DNA of 64,000 nt from Lithobates sylvaticus (taxonomy: Eukaryota; Chordata; Amphibia; Anura; Ranidae), in NCBI GenBank assembly GCA_028564925.1, contig CM053029.1, positions 290,387,057-290,451,056 on the forward strand, in the 5' to 3' direction. How positions within the stretch are numbered: the first letter of the stretch is position 1; every line of letters starts with the position of its first letter. Position numbers and translations under genes: made by a program. Under the pieces are notes generated by a model that made no database searches, was not told the origin of the DNA, and saw only the letters and a program-made list of their open reading frames with translations. Below are positions 48,754 through 60,860 of this stretch, piece by piece.

Positions 48754-50380
48754 CAGTGCCTTGCGAAAGTATTCGGCCCCCTTGAACTTTTCAACCTTTT
48801 GCCACATTTCAGGCTTCAAACAAAGATATAAAATTAAAATTTTTTGTAAAGAATCACCAACAAGTGGGACACAATTGTGAAGTGGAATGAAATCTATTGG
48901 ATTTTTGAAACTTTAACTAATAAAAAAATGAAAAGTGGGGCGTGCAAAATTATTCGGCCCCCTTGCGTTAATACTTTTTTAGAGCCACCTTTTGCTGCGA
49001 TTACAGCTGCAAGTCGCTTGGGGTATGTCTCTATCAGTTTTGCACATCGAGAGACTGAAATTCTTGCCCATTCTTCCTTGCAAAACAGCTCAAGCTCAAT
49101 GAGGTTGGATGGAGAGCGTTTGTGAACAGCAGTTTTCAGCTCTTTCCACAGATTCTCGATTGGATTCAAGTCTGGACTTTGACTTGGCCATTCTAACACC
49201 TGGATACGTTTATTTGTGACCCATTCCTTTGTAGATTTTGCTGTATGTTTGGGATCATTGTCTTGTTGGAAGATAAATCTCCGTCCCAGTTTCAGGTCTT
49301 TTGCAGACTCCAACAGGTTTTCATCCAGAATGGTCCTGTATTTGGCTGCATCCATCTTCCCCTCAATTTTAACCATCTTCCCTGTCCCTGCTGAAGAAAA
49401 GCAGGCCCAAACCATGCTGCTGCCACCACCATGTTTGACAGTGGGGATGGTGTGTTGAGGGTGATGAGCTGTGTTGCTTTTACGCCAAACATATCGTTTT
49501 GCATTGTGGCCAAAAAGTTCGAGTTTGGTTTCATCGGACCAGAGCACCTTCTTCCACATGTTTGGTGTGTCTCCCAGGTGGCTTGTGGCAAACTTTAGAC
49601 AAGACTTTTTATGGATATCTTTGAGAAATGGCTTTCTTCTTGCCACTCTTCCATAAAGACCAGATTTGTGCAGTGTGCGACTGATTGTTGTCCTATGGAC
49701 AGACTCTCCCGCCTCAGCTGTAGTTCTCTGCAGTTCATCCAGAGTGATCATGGGCCTCTTGGCTGCATCTCTGATCAGTCTTCTCCTTGTCTGAGCTGAA
49801 AGTTTAGAGGGACAGCCAGGTCTTGGTAGATTTGCAGTGGTCTGATACTCCTTCCATTTCAAAATGATCGCTTGCACAGTGCTCCTTGGGATGTTTAAAG
49901 CTTGGGAAATCTTTTTGTATCCAAATCCGGCTTTAAACTTCTCCACAACAGTATTACGAACCTGCCTGGTGTGTTCCTTGGTCTTCATGATGCTCTCTGC
50001 GCTTTCAACAGAACCCTGAGACTATCACAGAGCAGGTGCATTTATACAGAGACTTGATTACACACAGGTGGATTCTATTTATCACCATCAGTCATTTAGG
50101 ACAACATTGGATCATTCAGAGATCCTCGCTGAACTTCTGGAGTGAGTTTGCTGCACTGAAAGTAAAGGGGCTGAATAATTTTGCACGCACCACTTTTCAG
50201 TTTTTTATTTGCTAAAAAAAGTTTAAAATATCCAATAGATTTCGTTCCACTTCACAATTGTGTCCCACTTGTTGGTGATGCTTCACAAAAAATAAAAATT
50301 TTATATCTTTATGTTTGAAGCCTGAAATGTGGCAAAAGGTTGAAAAGTTCAAGGGGGCCGAATACTTTCGCAAGGCACTG
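48754..50380 (-). mobile_element. Complete Tc1 transposon
   Basis: The 1,627-bp element has inverted repeats of about 212 bp (left from CAGTGCCTTGCGAAAGTATT, right ending with the complement) and TA duplications at 48752-48753 and 50381-50382. The transposase runs on the minus strand. The two inverted repeats differ at several positions by eye, so it is not brand-new. It is a different family from the copy at 27621. Confidence 0.95.
48894..49988 (-). CDS. Tc1 transposase, uninterrupted
   Basis: The ATG at 49988-49986 starts MKTKEHTRQVRNTVVEKFKA, the normal Tc1 start, and the frame runs 364 codons. Residues 1-110 hold two helix-turn-helix units (YKKISQALNIPRSTVQAII; TTISRTLHKSGLYG) that bind the terminal repeats. 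The catalytic triad is D152 (VLWSDETKLELFG), D243 ([11 protein letters not shown]) and E278 ([11 protein letters not shown]), spacing DD34E. Family members usually end soon after AAKGGS at about 340 aa. Here the usual stop is lost and the frame runs about 28 codons into the left inverted repeat. Otherwise it looks whole. Confidence 0.95.
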   Translation of the reverse strand: MKTKEHTRQVRNTVVEKFKAGFGYKKISQALNIPRSTVQAIILKWKEYQTTANLPRPGCPSKLSAQTRRRLIRDAAKRPMITLDELQRTTAEAGESVHRTTISRTLHKSGLYGRVARRKPFLKDIHKKSCLKFATSHLGDTPNMWKKVLWSDETKLELFGHNAKRYVWRKSNTAHHPQHTIPTVKHGGGSSMVWACFSSAGTGKMVKIEGKMDAAKYRTILDENLLESAKDLKLGRRFIFQQDNDPKHTAKSTKEWVTNKRIQVLEWPSQSPDLNPIENLWKELKTAVHKRSPSNLIELELFCKEEWARISVSRCAKLIETYPKRLAAVIAAKGGSKKVLTQGGRIILHAPLFIFLLVKVSKIQ

Positions 50381-50382
50381 TA

Positions 50383-53300
50383 TGAGGCTTTTTTCTCATG
50401 CTACAGCGGAATAATCCAACTGCCACGAGTGTGTAACATGGTTGGAGATGGAAGTGCATGGTATACCAGAGGGATACAAACCTGAGGTTATGGCTTTCAT
50501 AAATGTATAATCTGGAGTGGGAGGAGGATGTACACTTCATCGCAGACAGTGACAATTGATTTATACAATTGCATTTTGACCTTAGAGTCCATTTGCTCTG
50601 GTAAGCATATCCATGTGGTGGATGACAGCTGTGTCATGTTTCACAGAGGATTATATATTCAAGCTTAAATGAAGAGTTAATTGAATCTTTTGGGCCCGTG
50701 ACTGATTATTGCACACATTTGTCTTGTTGCTAATTGTTGCACTTTTTTTGGAGTTTTAATTTCCTTTTAAAAATTTTTTTTTTTTTTTTTTAATTAAGCG
50801 TGGCATAAATTGTGTTTATGTATATTTGTCAATTTGCGCTGATTGACCTGTCAGCTGCTTTTCATACTCTTAAGTGCGATTCTCTTCGGATTTATTGATC
50901 CATGTATGGCCGTCTTAAACTGCGATAGACATGACAAACATTGTAAATATGTAACCTTTTTTCCCCAAACACATCTCACACATTTCAGAAATATACTTTA
51001 TTTTTTTACTCAACAAACACTTGTTAAAAATACAAGAATGTTCTCACAATTCTGGGAGGAAAAAAAGTACATTGTACTTGAGTGGGAAGCATCAATGATT
51101 TGTTCATGATGTCTACAACTCTGTAACATACAAAACAGTATTTGGATTAATGCGAAACACACACGCCATCTGACATTGTACATCACAAAAACATGAAAAG
51201 GTGGCATCCTGTAGCATTTCTGTCAAGTAGTCTTAGCAAAAAAAAGAAAAAAAATTCAAACTGATGCATTAACTAGCTAGGGAGTTTAAGAATTTAGCAT
51301 GTGCAAATAAAGTGTACACTGCAAAATTTACCAGGACTCCACCCTGCTGTAAACAAAGGACACAAAATGTAAAACTTCTCCTAGCATCTTAATCAAAACA
51401 GTGAGGCAATCCCATTCCTCCCTTTAGGCGAAGCAACTTATGTTACTAAATGTAAAACGCATAAAAACAGCACTGGGCTAAGATGGTGCAAGATGAAGAG
51501 TTTAGTGGAAGTAAACTATTAAGAATCTGAGGAGGGTAGAGAGCTGGTTTTGAGAAAAGAGGTGTGGCAGATATAGGAAACCGTTGACCAAGGATCTAAG
51601 GAGGAGTGGACAGGTGTACCAGAGGTTAGGGTCTCAGGTTTCCCAGGAGTAGCCACCTATAGCAGGAGGTGAGCAGTGTACCACAACGGACAACAGGTAT
51701 TAAGGGATGGAGAACTTATGTGGAGGATAATGGGGCATAAGGATTGTACTTGAGGGGCTTGGAAAGCAGAGAACAAGGATCTGAGTGACACATTACAAAT
51801 GTGCTATGAGAGGAACGATTGAAGGACAATAGTTGGCGTGAGATGAGAGTAGTAAAGGGTCCAATAGAGAGTTGCCAAAGGATCTGAAGATGAAATCACA
51901 GTTGGGGTGAGAAAGTGGAATGACATGACTGCAGGAGTCTGGACCTTCATGACAGGAGAAGCATAGTTTAGCGGAAAGGTGATGAATAAACATCTGTGGA
52001 GGAGCAGGCTATCTGCGGGGAAGATGGCTGGCAGGTTGCAGACGATTTGAAGTAACTAAGGAGAGTATATACAGAAGAGTAAACAGAGGAAATGTTGGGA
52101 GGTCTGGCAGGGAGAGGGTTGAGCGGTTGTGGAGGAGCATACACAGATTACAGCAGATGAGGAGTGCAATGGAGTGACCAAAATAAAGAATAGTAAGTAA
52201 CCAAGTACTTGAGATATGTGGCAGGCAGGGGGATTGCATGTTTTAAATGAGGGGGCACAGATTGTGGGAGGTGCAGAGTGTACTAGAGCAGGCAAGAGCA
52301 CATTGTACAAGGATTTGAGGAGGAGTTGACCATTTTGACAGGGAGAGAGATGAGAGTTTTTAAAAAAGCAGGCCCAAATTATGGGAGGCGAGGAGTATAA
52401 ATGAATGACCCGGAGATGGTATACATGGAAGCATCCTATCTCTTATGAAGCTTTGAATGGCGGACTACTTGGAAGCATCATGTTGGGAATAATCATTTGG
52501 TGGAGGTAACCAGAGAGGGCTTGTGAGAAATGAGCTGTGTAGTGGCATGGCCAAAAGAGTAGAGAGGAATGTTCTGGGGAGAAGGATTACAGGCTGTGAA
52601 GACATGGCCACAGGTTAGGAGAGGCCAAGTTAACAAAAATAAATACAGCATCCAGCTGTGTTATGCATTAGTCTTAGCTGTAAAAAAAAAAGAAAAAAAA
52701 GGAGCTCAGACTTGTACAGTGCAAAAAGCAATGATGTTCAAAGGGATGTAGCAGCCAATCATATTTCACGTCAAGTCTGACCAATGAAAGATGATTTTTA
52801 ACTAGTTGTATTTATTACTGCACTTTTCTTACCTGTTAACCAACTTTTTACCCATTTGGGATGGTTTAATATTTCGAAACACAAGTCTGAATGTTTTTAG
52901 ATTCAGGGATACAAATGCTACAGTCAATAAGCAACCATTTGAAAACATGGTACAAGTAGTAAAGATTTGCAGATTTCACTTGGTGGCTATATTAAACCAC
53001 ACATTCCCAATTAGAATTCAGCCTGGAAAGAACATGGCTATACAAACAACTATTCCTTCAGAACAGAAAATGGGGTAAATCTGCAAAAGTTTCTTAAAAT
53101 CCTTGCAATGAACATAGATTACCCAGCAGAATATTTTGTGGGTGTAAATTATAATTAACAGTATACAGTCACAGACTTAAGAAAGGTGGAGAAATATGCT
53201 GTAAGGCGTCAGATTTTTTTTTTTTTAGTGGGAAAGATACCAAAGAACCACTTGCCTGAAACTCTTTAGAAACATGCATAAAACCCCCTACATAACCAGA

Positions 53301-55296
53301 GCTAACCGTGTAAGAAACAAATGACTAAGCACATCAGAGCAAGGGCCAGTAAAGATCTGGAAGGATAGAAACTTAGAGCTTTCAGTCCAATTAGAGGGCC
53401 AGTTGACACACCAATATGCAGTTCAGGAAGGTGGACAAACGGCCCTTGCGATCAAGCACTATATATTTTTTTTCTGTGGTCCAGTGCACTTTGCAGCTCA
53501 TTAAAATGAATGGGCTGTCAAAATACACAACACGGGAATGCTTGTGTTCCCGTACAATCCCGGTATGAACCAGCCCTGAAAGATAGTTTATGAAATAGTC
53601 AAATCATTACTGCTTCATGCTACTCTGTGTGAATGTAATATTTGGGGCCCCATTCAAATACAGATTCAAAGACTTCAGTACTTTGAAAGTCACAGACCTG
53701 GAAGAAGTATTCAGATTAATTGTACGGATTCCACTTTGACTTTATTTGCATGCTTGCTTGGGAGGTCAAGATCTCAAGTAATGAAGCAAAATACTGCAAA
53801 AACAGCATCTTGTAAAAGGAAGTTGGAAAAAGTAGAATGTGGCATGTTGCATATCACCTGACACAGGTTTGGGGAACAGAGGATAGTAGTATGGTAAGCA
53901 GCAGACTGGAGATTAAACAAAGACAGACTTGGGAGATGTGTGGGAGGGAGAGAGGAGAGGTGAATAGAGGAGCATACACCGAATATGGATGGTGATTATT
54001 GTAATAGACATTACAAATAATAGTAAGTGATTGAGGACTTGACAAATGTGGTGGGGAATGGGATCTGTGTATTAAATGAGAGGGTGCAGCTTGCAAAAGG
54101 TGAGGAGTGCAATGGAGAGTGCAAAAATCACACTGAACAAGGTTCCAATAGAGAGCTGGCAGTTGTGGCACAGAAAAGATTGAGGGATTTTGGAGGATGA
54201 TGGATTGTGTGAGGTGAGGAGTGCTACTTGCTATACCTAGTAAAAAAAGATATAAATATTTTGGCCCTATCAAACATACTGCAGGCAAAAAGTGTCAGTT
54301 CAAGTGATTCAATCAATAGGAAAATGGGAAACGCAAAATAAATGTCAGGTGAATATCTACCGTGCAATATTAACACAATAAAATGTAATGGGGCCCTTCA
54401 TATATATTTTTTTGGAAATATAATGTTGGTTTTTAAAGCAGTTTTAAGACATTTTAGATCAGTGCAGCTTTTGCATGTGTATAACAGATCTTTGAGTGCT
54501 CATCAAGCCACAGGGCAAAGCGTTCTTAGCTTGAAAAAAAAAAAAAAGCTTAGAAGCCAACAATATTGCAATCATTATTCTACATGGGCAACTGGGAGCA
54601 AATGAAGACTGCAAGATATGCCCTGTTACAATCTGTTCAGCGGTGGCTATGATGTCTGTACACATCACCAGCTGTACTCTTGTAGGGATTAAAGCAACCA
54701 CTACCAGCATTACTGGACACAAATGCAGCATGACAGCACCTGTGTATGCATTCCCTTTATAGTGCAAAATCTAGCTCAACATGGACCTGACAGAGTAACT
54801 TAAAAATCAACTTTTAATTAACAGTAAATGCATTATATAGCAGTGCTTTGAATTACTGTATGCATTTTATTTTTATGTAGATTAACACGTGCTTAAGCGC
54901 TGCCAAAATCTGAATCTAAGCACCTTTCTGCCAATAATACAAAAATAAGTGGCACTATTCCAATTGGCAGTGGACTACAACTCTCAACTGGCACATATCG
55001 ATTTCACTTCCATGCTGCTCAAAGCCTAAAACCTAAACTGACAATTAGAAAAAAGTAACTTGAACAAACTTTAAGCTGACCTGTGACTTAACCAATTTCT
55101 TTTATGGTCTTTGTATGGCAAAAAAAATAATAATATAGATCTTTCAAAATGCCTAGCATTCTGTCACTGACGACTTTGTTCAGATTGTATATATTTTTTT
55201 TGATAACACCGATACAAAACTAAATTTCTTTTAATAAAAGAGAAAAAACAAACAAACATAGAAATCAGTTGGACATACAGAAAAAACCCCACAAAA
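50383..55296. other. Gene-poor 3' flank and UTR of MAT2B with diverged repeats
   Basis: No convincing coding region is seen. Purine-rich sequence at about 51480-52560 resembles 53860-54235 (shared words GAGGAGCATACAC, GAGGAGTGCAATGGAG, ATAGTAAGT), so both are copies of one old repeat, with some internal repetition. The part nearest 55296 should be MAT2B 3' UTR on the minus strand. A reverse AATAAA at 54871-54866 is a possible polyadenylation signal, about 430 nt after the stop. The end of the transcript cannot be fixed from sequence. Confidence 0.5.
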
Positions 55297-55467
55297 CTAA
55301 TGGAAGATAGTTTGCCGCGTTCTTTTCTCCACTAAAAATGGCCACAATGATTCTCTAATGCCAACTCTAAATGGTGTCCTCTGTCCAATGCCAAGCCCCT
55401 CCAGCTTGGAGCAATCAAGCTGTGGGTTCCATGGTCGAGGAGTTGGGCCAACGGGTTCATCTGTGAT
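55297..55467 (-). CDS. mat2b: MAT2B last coding exon (methionine adenosyltransferase 2 regulatory subunit beta)
   Basis: This is the only host coding sequence recognised. The 56 codons before TAG read [56 protein letters not shown] in sequence. From memory, the human MAT2B C-terminus contains [29 protein letters not shown] and RQTVFH, so the match is strong. MAT2B is an NAD(P)-binding, reductase-like subunit that regulates MAT2A in S-adenosylmethionine synthesis. A pyrimidine-rich tract and CAG at 55470-55468 give a good splice acceptor, so the exon starts at 55467. Upstream exons are not found up to 64000, implying an intron longer than 8.5 kb. No defect is seen. Confidence 0.9.
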   Translation of the reverse strand: MTDEPVGPTPRPWNPQLDCSKLEGLGIGQRTPFRVGIRESLWPFLVEKRTRQTIFH

Positions 55468-55490
55468 CTGAAAAAAGTAAAAAACAAACA
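55468..55490 (-). promoter_or_regulatory. 3' splice site of MAT2B terminal exon
   Basis: On the minus strand a T-rich tract (TTTTTTACTTTTTTCAG) ends at 55468, directly before the ATC codon that starts the conserved protein segment. Confidence 0.8.
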
Positions 55491-55954
55491 AACATTCAGC
55501 ACCAGTCTGATATGGACAACAAAATACAGGTATTAAATAGAAAATTCTATAGAGACTGACCCAATCACATTTTTTGTCCTTCCCCCAACATCAGGATTTC
55601 CTACTCTACAGTTGAAACCAAGTCCATCATGAGTTTAGATTGTCTTCCCCTTTAACTACTTACATTTGGTGCATTTTTCCTGTCAGATCGGTTCTGTGTC
55701 CTCTTATTTGTGTCACTACTGTTCAGTGTTTGTAGCTAGTTCAAAGCTCCACCCAGCACCATCGTTAGGAATCCTGCCATGAATGAAATATGTAGACTGC
55801 CACTGATGACCTCTCCCGAAAATACTAACTGCCTGGCCATCATGCTGGCCCTCTTTCTTCAATATATTGAGTAGTAGGTCATTTATGCAGAAAACAACAT
55901 CTGGCTTTGTCAGCATACTTATTCCAAGTTAGCAGCTCAGTATGTACAGCCAGT

Positions 55955-56131
55955 GGGGTTTATTTAATAAAGCTGGAGAGTGCAAAATCAGGCTTCCTTG
56001 TGCACAGAATCCAATCAGCTTCTAACTTCAGCTTGTTCAATTCAGCTTTGGCAATAAACCCTGGAAGTGGATTGGTTTCTATGCAGAAGTAAACCTGGTT
56101 TTGCACTCTCAAGCTTTAGTAAATAAACCCC
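55955..56131. mobile_element. MITE with GGGGTTTATTTAATAAAGC ends
   Basis: About 40 bp at the left (through GGAGAGTGCAAAATCAGG) is repeated inverted at the right (CCTGGTTTTGCACTCTC, then AGCTTTAGTAAATAAACCCC). The 177-bp element is non-coding. The target duplication is not clear. Confidence 0.75.
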
Positions 56132-56213
56132 AGGGTGTCAAGACAAAATGTGAAGCAACTAGCATTCCTAGCCTCGGTCTGTTCCTTTAGGAAAAGTAAA
56201 TAATGTTAGCACT

Positions 56214-57176
56214 TTAAAAGCTTCCCAACCGCCTCACGCAGATATACTGTGGCAGAATGGCACGGGCAGGCAAAATCACGTACCTGTACATGGACCTTTA
56301 ATTGCCTGCCCGTGGGTCGCGCGCGCCGCGGGAGCTCCGTGACCCCGACCGCGGGACCAGCAGACCTGATCGCCGATGGTGTCCCGCGATCGGGTCACAG
56401 AGCTAAAGAACGGGTGTAAACAAACCTCTCCCCACGCTTCCTACTCTGCCTGTCATTGATCGGCTGTTCCCGGTCATCGGGAAAGCCGATCAATGACGTC
56501 AGCCCCGCCCCCTAATGTAAAAAAAAACACAACACGTCACAGCCCATAACCCCTCCCCCTAGTGGTTAACTCTTTCACTACCACTGTCATTTATACAGGA
56601 ATCAATGCATTTAAATAGCATCGATTGCTGTATAAATGACAATGGTCCCAAAAAGGTGTCAAAAATGTCCGACGTGTCCGCCATAATGTCGCAGTCACAA
56701 TAAAAATCGCAGATCGCCGCCATGACTAGTAAAAAAAAAAAAATTTATAAAAATGGATATAAAACTATCCCCTATTTTGTAAACGCTATAACTTTTGCGC
56801 AAACCAATCAAAAACATCGCTAATTGCTATTTTTTTTACCAAAAATATGTAGAAGAATACGTATCGGCCTAAACTGAGGAAAAAAAAATTTTTTTATATA
56901 TTTTTTGGGGATATTTATTATAGCAAAAAGCAAAAAATATTGCATTGTTTTCAAAATTGTCGCTCTATTTTTGTTTATAGCGCAAAAAATAAAAACCGCA
57001 GGGGCAATCAAATACCACCAAAAGAAAGCTCTATTTGTGGGAAAAAAAGGACGCCAATTTTGTTTGGGAGCCACGTCACACGGCCGCGCAATTGTCAGTT
57101 AAAGCGACGCAGTGCCGAATTGCAAAAAGGGGCCTGGTCCTTTGGCTGCCAATTGGTCCGGGGCTGAAGTGGTTAA
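56214..57176. mobile_element. piggyBac-type MITE (TTAA ends), second copy
   Basis: TTAA occurs at 56214-56217 and 57173-57176; the right end reads inward TTAACCACTTCAGCCCCGG. The body matches the copy at 16069-16996 in reverse orientation. Outside it, ACATTATTTACTTTTCC-type sequence lies inverted on the two sides, and CTCGGTCTGTTCCTTT occurs directly at about 56173 and 57291. The MITE therefore appears to sit inside an older insertion with a 16-bp duplication. Confidence 0.75.
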
Positions 57177-57469
57177 GCGCAACATTATTTACTTTTCCCA
57201 ATTTACTTACCGTTAGTCTTTCGGCAAATGTTTGCAGCTTTTTCCACATACTAATTAGTAACCTCAGCGCAATATTCCTCCCTCCTTTTCTCGGTCTGTT
57301 CCTTTGTTTGGTCTAGGCCTTCTGTCTTGTACACCATAAGGCTTCATGTACACTAGCAGCGCCTAAAACTTGTTGAGTTTTTGGTGCTTTTTGCTGAGGT
57401 TAGAGGAGATTCAAGGAGGTTTAACCTCCCCTAACCTCCCTCTCCTGAACACGGAAGAATCACATGGGA

Positions 57470-57725
57470 CGTACTTAGACATTCCAACATGACAATGATC
57501 CAAAACACAAAGGCCAAGTTGACCTGTCATTGACTACAGCAGAATAAAGTGAAGGTTCTGGAGTGGCCATCTCAGTCACCTGACCTCAATATCATTGAGC
57601 CACTCCATCCAAGATAAAGAGCCTCATCCAAATAATTTTTTTTTTGTGTTATTCATATTCTCTGAAAAATGGCCAAGAAATCAAATTCTGCCATGGTATG
57701 TAAACTTATGAGCACAACTGTTATA
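57470..57725 (+). pseudogene. Tc1 transposase relic
   Basis: Read with gaps, the plus strand gives DNDPKHKAK near 57495 and [15 protein letters not shown] at about 57556-57600, the second Asp and the Glu block of a Tc1 transposase. The tail ATGTAAACTTATGAGCACAACTG near 57698 looks like a Tc1 3' inverted repeat. Everything upstream is gone. This family differs from both larger Tc1 copies. Confidence 0.75.
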
Positions 57726-57959
57726 TATATATTTCCGTAAGGACCGTCTTCTCAGGTGACAGCTCTTTTTTAACTGAGGGCAGGGCCACACAATGACGTC
57801 GCCGGGTGAAGCCATAGGGATGTCCCCATGGGTGAGAGGGGGACGGACCGGGTGGCCCCGTCCCCTCTGACGCTACAGGAAAGCCATAGGGATTTCCCCA
57901 TGCGTCAGGGGTGGGGGGGGGGGGGGGGGGGGGTTTGGTCCGTCGGGGGAGCAGGAGAA

Positions 57960-58814
57960 AATGAAGACTACTTTGTGGGACAGTTTTATTTTTTTATTAT
58001 TTAATAAAGGACTTGTCCCCAAGCCGTGTCATGTCATTTTTACCATTTTCACACTTTTTTTGTGAAATGTTAAGGGTACATTTGAACCCCGTTACCATTT
58101 CACACAGGAGGGGGAGGCCCAGCATACCTTTAGGGTCTGGTATGGATTTTGAGGGGGACCCCCCACGCAATTTTTTTTTATATTTTGGCACGAGGTTCTC
58201 CTTAATATCCATACCAGACCTGAAGGGCCTGGTATGGAATTTGGGAGGACCCCCACGCAAAATATATATTTTTTAAACCTTGGTACGGGGTTCCCCTTAA
58301 TATTCATACCAGTCCCGAAGACTGTGGGGGAATCCCATGCCGTTTGTTTCAATGACTTTTATGTGTATTGCCGGGACCGACAATTCATTATAGCCGCAAG
58401 TACTTTTAAATTACTTTTTTTCCATTTAGAAATGTAATTTTGCTCTCGGACTGTTCTAAACATGGGAAACATGTGCCACTTTACGGGCATACTATAGACA
58501 CCCCCCAGGTACAAAATTTTAAGGAATATTTCACTTTTATTGTTTCACTTTAAGCATTATTAAAATCCCTGCTCCTGAAAAAACTTCAATTTTTAAAACT
58601 TTTTTTGCATTCATACATGTCCCCTGGGGCAGGACCCAGGTCCCCAAACACTTTTATTACAATAACTTGCATATAAGCCTTTAAAATTAGCACTTTGGAT
58701 TTTTCATATTCGTGTCCTATAGACTTTAACAGTGTTCGAGTGTTCAAACTAATTTTTTTCCTGTTTGCATGTTCTGCTGCAAACCGAACCGGGGGGGTGT
58801 TCGGCTCATCCCTA
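57960..58814 (+). mobile_element. Relic of hAT right end
   Basis: From about 58160 the sequence parallels 32400-32966, including GACACCCCCCAGGTAC, CTGCTCCTGAAAAAAC, CCCCTGGGGCAGGACCC and the terminal GTGTTCGGCTCATCCCTA ending at 58814. It therefore shares its right end with the 12 kb hAT. No transposase or left end is seen. A G-run of about 22 lies at 57910-57931 just before it. The stretch 57725-57960 has nothing else recognisable. Confidence 0.72.
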
Positions 58815-59184
58815 TTGTTTACAACCAACCAACTGCCAACAGATCAGGCAGAAAATGAAGATTGGTTTGTAAATGAAACAATCTTTACTTGATCTTTCAT
58901 ACAGTTTTTATAACTGCTGTTGCCATCTACTAGGTTCTTGATATTTGCTGCTAAAATGATGTTCAGGATGGCAGAGCTATGTATTTATGGGTTAATCAAA
59001 CATGACGATCTCCATCTTAGAAAAATCTTAAAATATTTGAGCTCCAAAAGAGCCAATCTTAATATTGCTGTGAGGAATGTGCAGAGATATTTATATACAA
59101 GTTAATTTGCTTCCATTCTGGCATAACAGTGATGTGACCTGGAGCAGTATGCAAGCAAGAAATCAAACACAAAACACAACTACT

Positions 59185-59501
59185 TACTTTTTTGGAGATC
59201 TTTCTGTACTGATCGGCCTCCCTCAGAATTTCAGTTGCTCCTTGGATCGTTGTACCCCAAAATTATTGTACAGCCTTCTCACAACTTTAGACATGATCTT
59301 GGCCTTGCGGACATTGGGGTTGAGGTAAGGCCCATACTTCCCATCATAGTCGCTCCTCTTTAATATGTCCACCATCTCCAACATTTCTCCAAATGACATA
59401 TTGGAGGCCTTGAATTTCAGTTTCCGGGATCGGGACGTTTCTGCCTCCGGACTTTCCTCGTTGGTGGGATATTTGTGGCGCACCTGCTGTGTCCCCGCCA
59501 T
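59185..59501 (-). pseudogene. Myb/SANT-like DNA-binding domain gene, first exon, decayed
   Basis: The ATG at 59501 (MAGTQQVRHKYP) opens a 92-codon frame. Residues 27-80 (KFKASNMSFGEMLEMV, then ILKRSDYDGKYG and ARVV-like MSKVVRRLYNNFGVQRSKEQL) resemble Myb/SANT-like domains encoded by Harbinger-type transposons and their host relatives. The frame stops at 59223. Beyond it another frame gives ILREADQYRKISKK and a strong donor AAAAAA|GTAAGT at about 59185, so a short deletion removed the expected tryptophan-containing helix. It is divergent from the MADF-like gene at 59806. Function is not known. Confidence 0.6.
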
Positions 59502-59679
59502 GTGCTCTCCCCACTACGCCGTAAAGAGAAGGGGTGGGGAATAGACGAGAAAGATCGTCAGGGGCGGGCGGAGTTTGAAGCATGCGCAGTGTATATAAAC
59601 GTCACACGCCTGTGTCGTAGCCACGATCTGGGAGACGAGGGGAGAGAAAACTCACACGAGACGATCGCTACAAACGAAG
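59502..59679. promoter_or_regulatory. Putative bidirectional promoter and 5' non-coding exon
   Basis: Between the two divergent starts, TATATAAA at about 59592 fits a TATA box for the plus-strand gene. GCGGGCGGAGT-type GC boxes lie just before it. The plus-strand leader ends at a donor GAAG|GTACAA at 59679/59680. Assignment is by motif only. Confidence 0.45.
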
Positions 59680-59805
59680 GTACAATTTAACGTTGGTACA
59701 TAACTAGCCTAGACTGATTTGAACTTGAGGCTTCTTTATGGAGAAGATTAGGAGAGTTTAGCCTGACATAATTTATAGGGTTTGGTGTGTTGTTGTGTCT
59801 TGCAG

Positions 59806-60860
59806 AGATTGATATGAAGGGATTCAACGACATGAGTTTTCTCCCCCTCTTCATTGCCAAATACAGGGATTTTCCCATATTGTGGCAGGGTATACACCCA
59901 CATTACACCAACAAACCAAAGAGGCACGCAGCCCTGGAGGAACTTGTGGAATTTGTCAAGCCAAGGTTCCCCACGGGCAACTGTTGATGATATTAGAAAG
60001 AAAATTGGCAGCCTGAGGAGTGCGTATATCAGGGAGAGGAAGAAGGTCGTGAAGTCTGAGGAAACTGCAACTTCAGCAGATGAGGTCTATGTCCCCAAGC
60101 TCTGGTACTATCAGAGTCTCCATTTTCTGAAGGACCAGGCTGATGTCACGGAGCCAACCTCAACTCCTCCTTCCACGCTTCCTTGCGCACACAGCCCACC
60201 CCTGATGAGGCTTCCGAGGAGCAACCTGGGCCTTCCAGTATGGAAGAGGTGGAGGAGCCCAGCTTGTTCCAGGTATAGTAGTTTTGTTACCATTTATGGG
60301 AATAATGAATGATGTTCACTTAATTCAGGATCGCCAATTGCTTAGTTCCTAACGTGTTTGACATATCAACAGACAGTGGTGTGGGAGACATTTGGGGCCA
60401 GAATCTAAACTGCTGGGCTGAGAATTGTATGGTTTTCTATTTGTAAACATTTTGCACCAGTCACTAGATGGAGAATTGTGTGTGTTTGATGAACAAATAA
60501 CTGAAACTATGTCCCTTTTTCCTACACAGGAAGACCTCAGCCAGGAGGTGGCTGTGGAAGGTGGCAGTCAGGAGGAGGCAGGGGTTGTGGCAAGCCACCA
60601 GCTGGGTAGTGGCAGCCAAGAGGGGGCTGCTAGGCCTCGGAGCCTGACTGACTCCCAAATCCCTCTCCTCCTCCTTCCGTACAGAAGGGCAGAGAAGGGG
60701 GGTTATGCGGCACAGTCAGCGCTCCGGATGATCAGAGAGGCTTCAGACTCCCTACATGCCACACCCGCCGAACGAGGAGACCTTTGGCTCGGTGGTTGTC
60801 ACAAAAATGATGGGTATGGAGGTGGGGCAACGCAACATGTGTGAGGGGCTCATCCTCCAT
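59806..60860 (+). pseudogene. MADF-domain gene, decayed, three exons
   Basis: After an acceptor TCTTGCAG at 59805, ATG 59814 opens MKGFNDMSFLPLFIAKYRDF, then PILWQGIHPHYTNKPKRHAA, a MADF (Myb-like, acidic-partner) DNA-binding domain. A one-base gain near 59973 shifts the frame, after which VDDIRKKIGSLRSAYIRER and VYVPKLWYYQSLHFLKDQ complete the domain. Another shift occurs near 60190. The exon ends at CAG|GTATAG (60272). The next exon starts after CCTACACAG at 60529 (EDLSQEVAVEGGSQEEAG) and shifts once more before GSVVVTKMMGMEVGQRN near 60800. AATAAA is at 61281-61286. At least three frameshifts make it a pseudogene. It is probably transposon-derived, since it pairs head-to-head with a Myb-like gene. 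Confidence 0.65.

Noticed and set aside
53854-54288. 144-codon minus-strand ORF in the MAT2B flank
   Set aside because: It lies within the purine-rich old repeat related to 51480-52560; the Ser/Leu/Pro-rich translation fits repeat DNA, not a gene.
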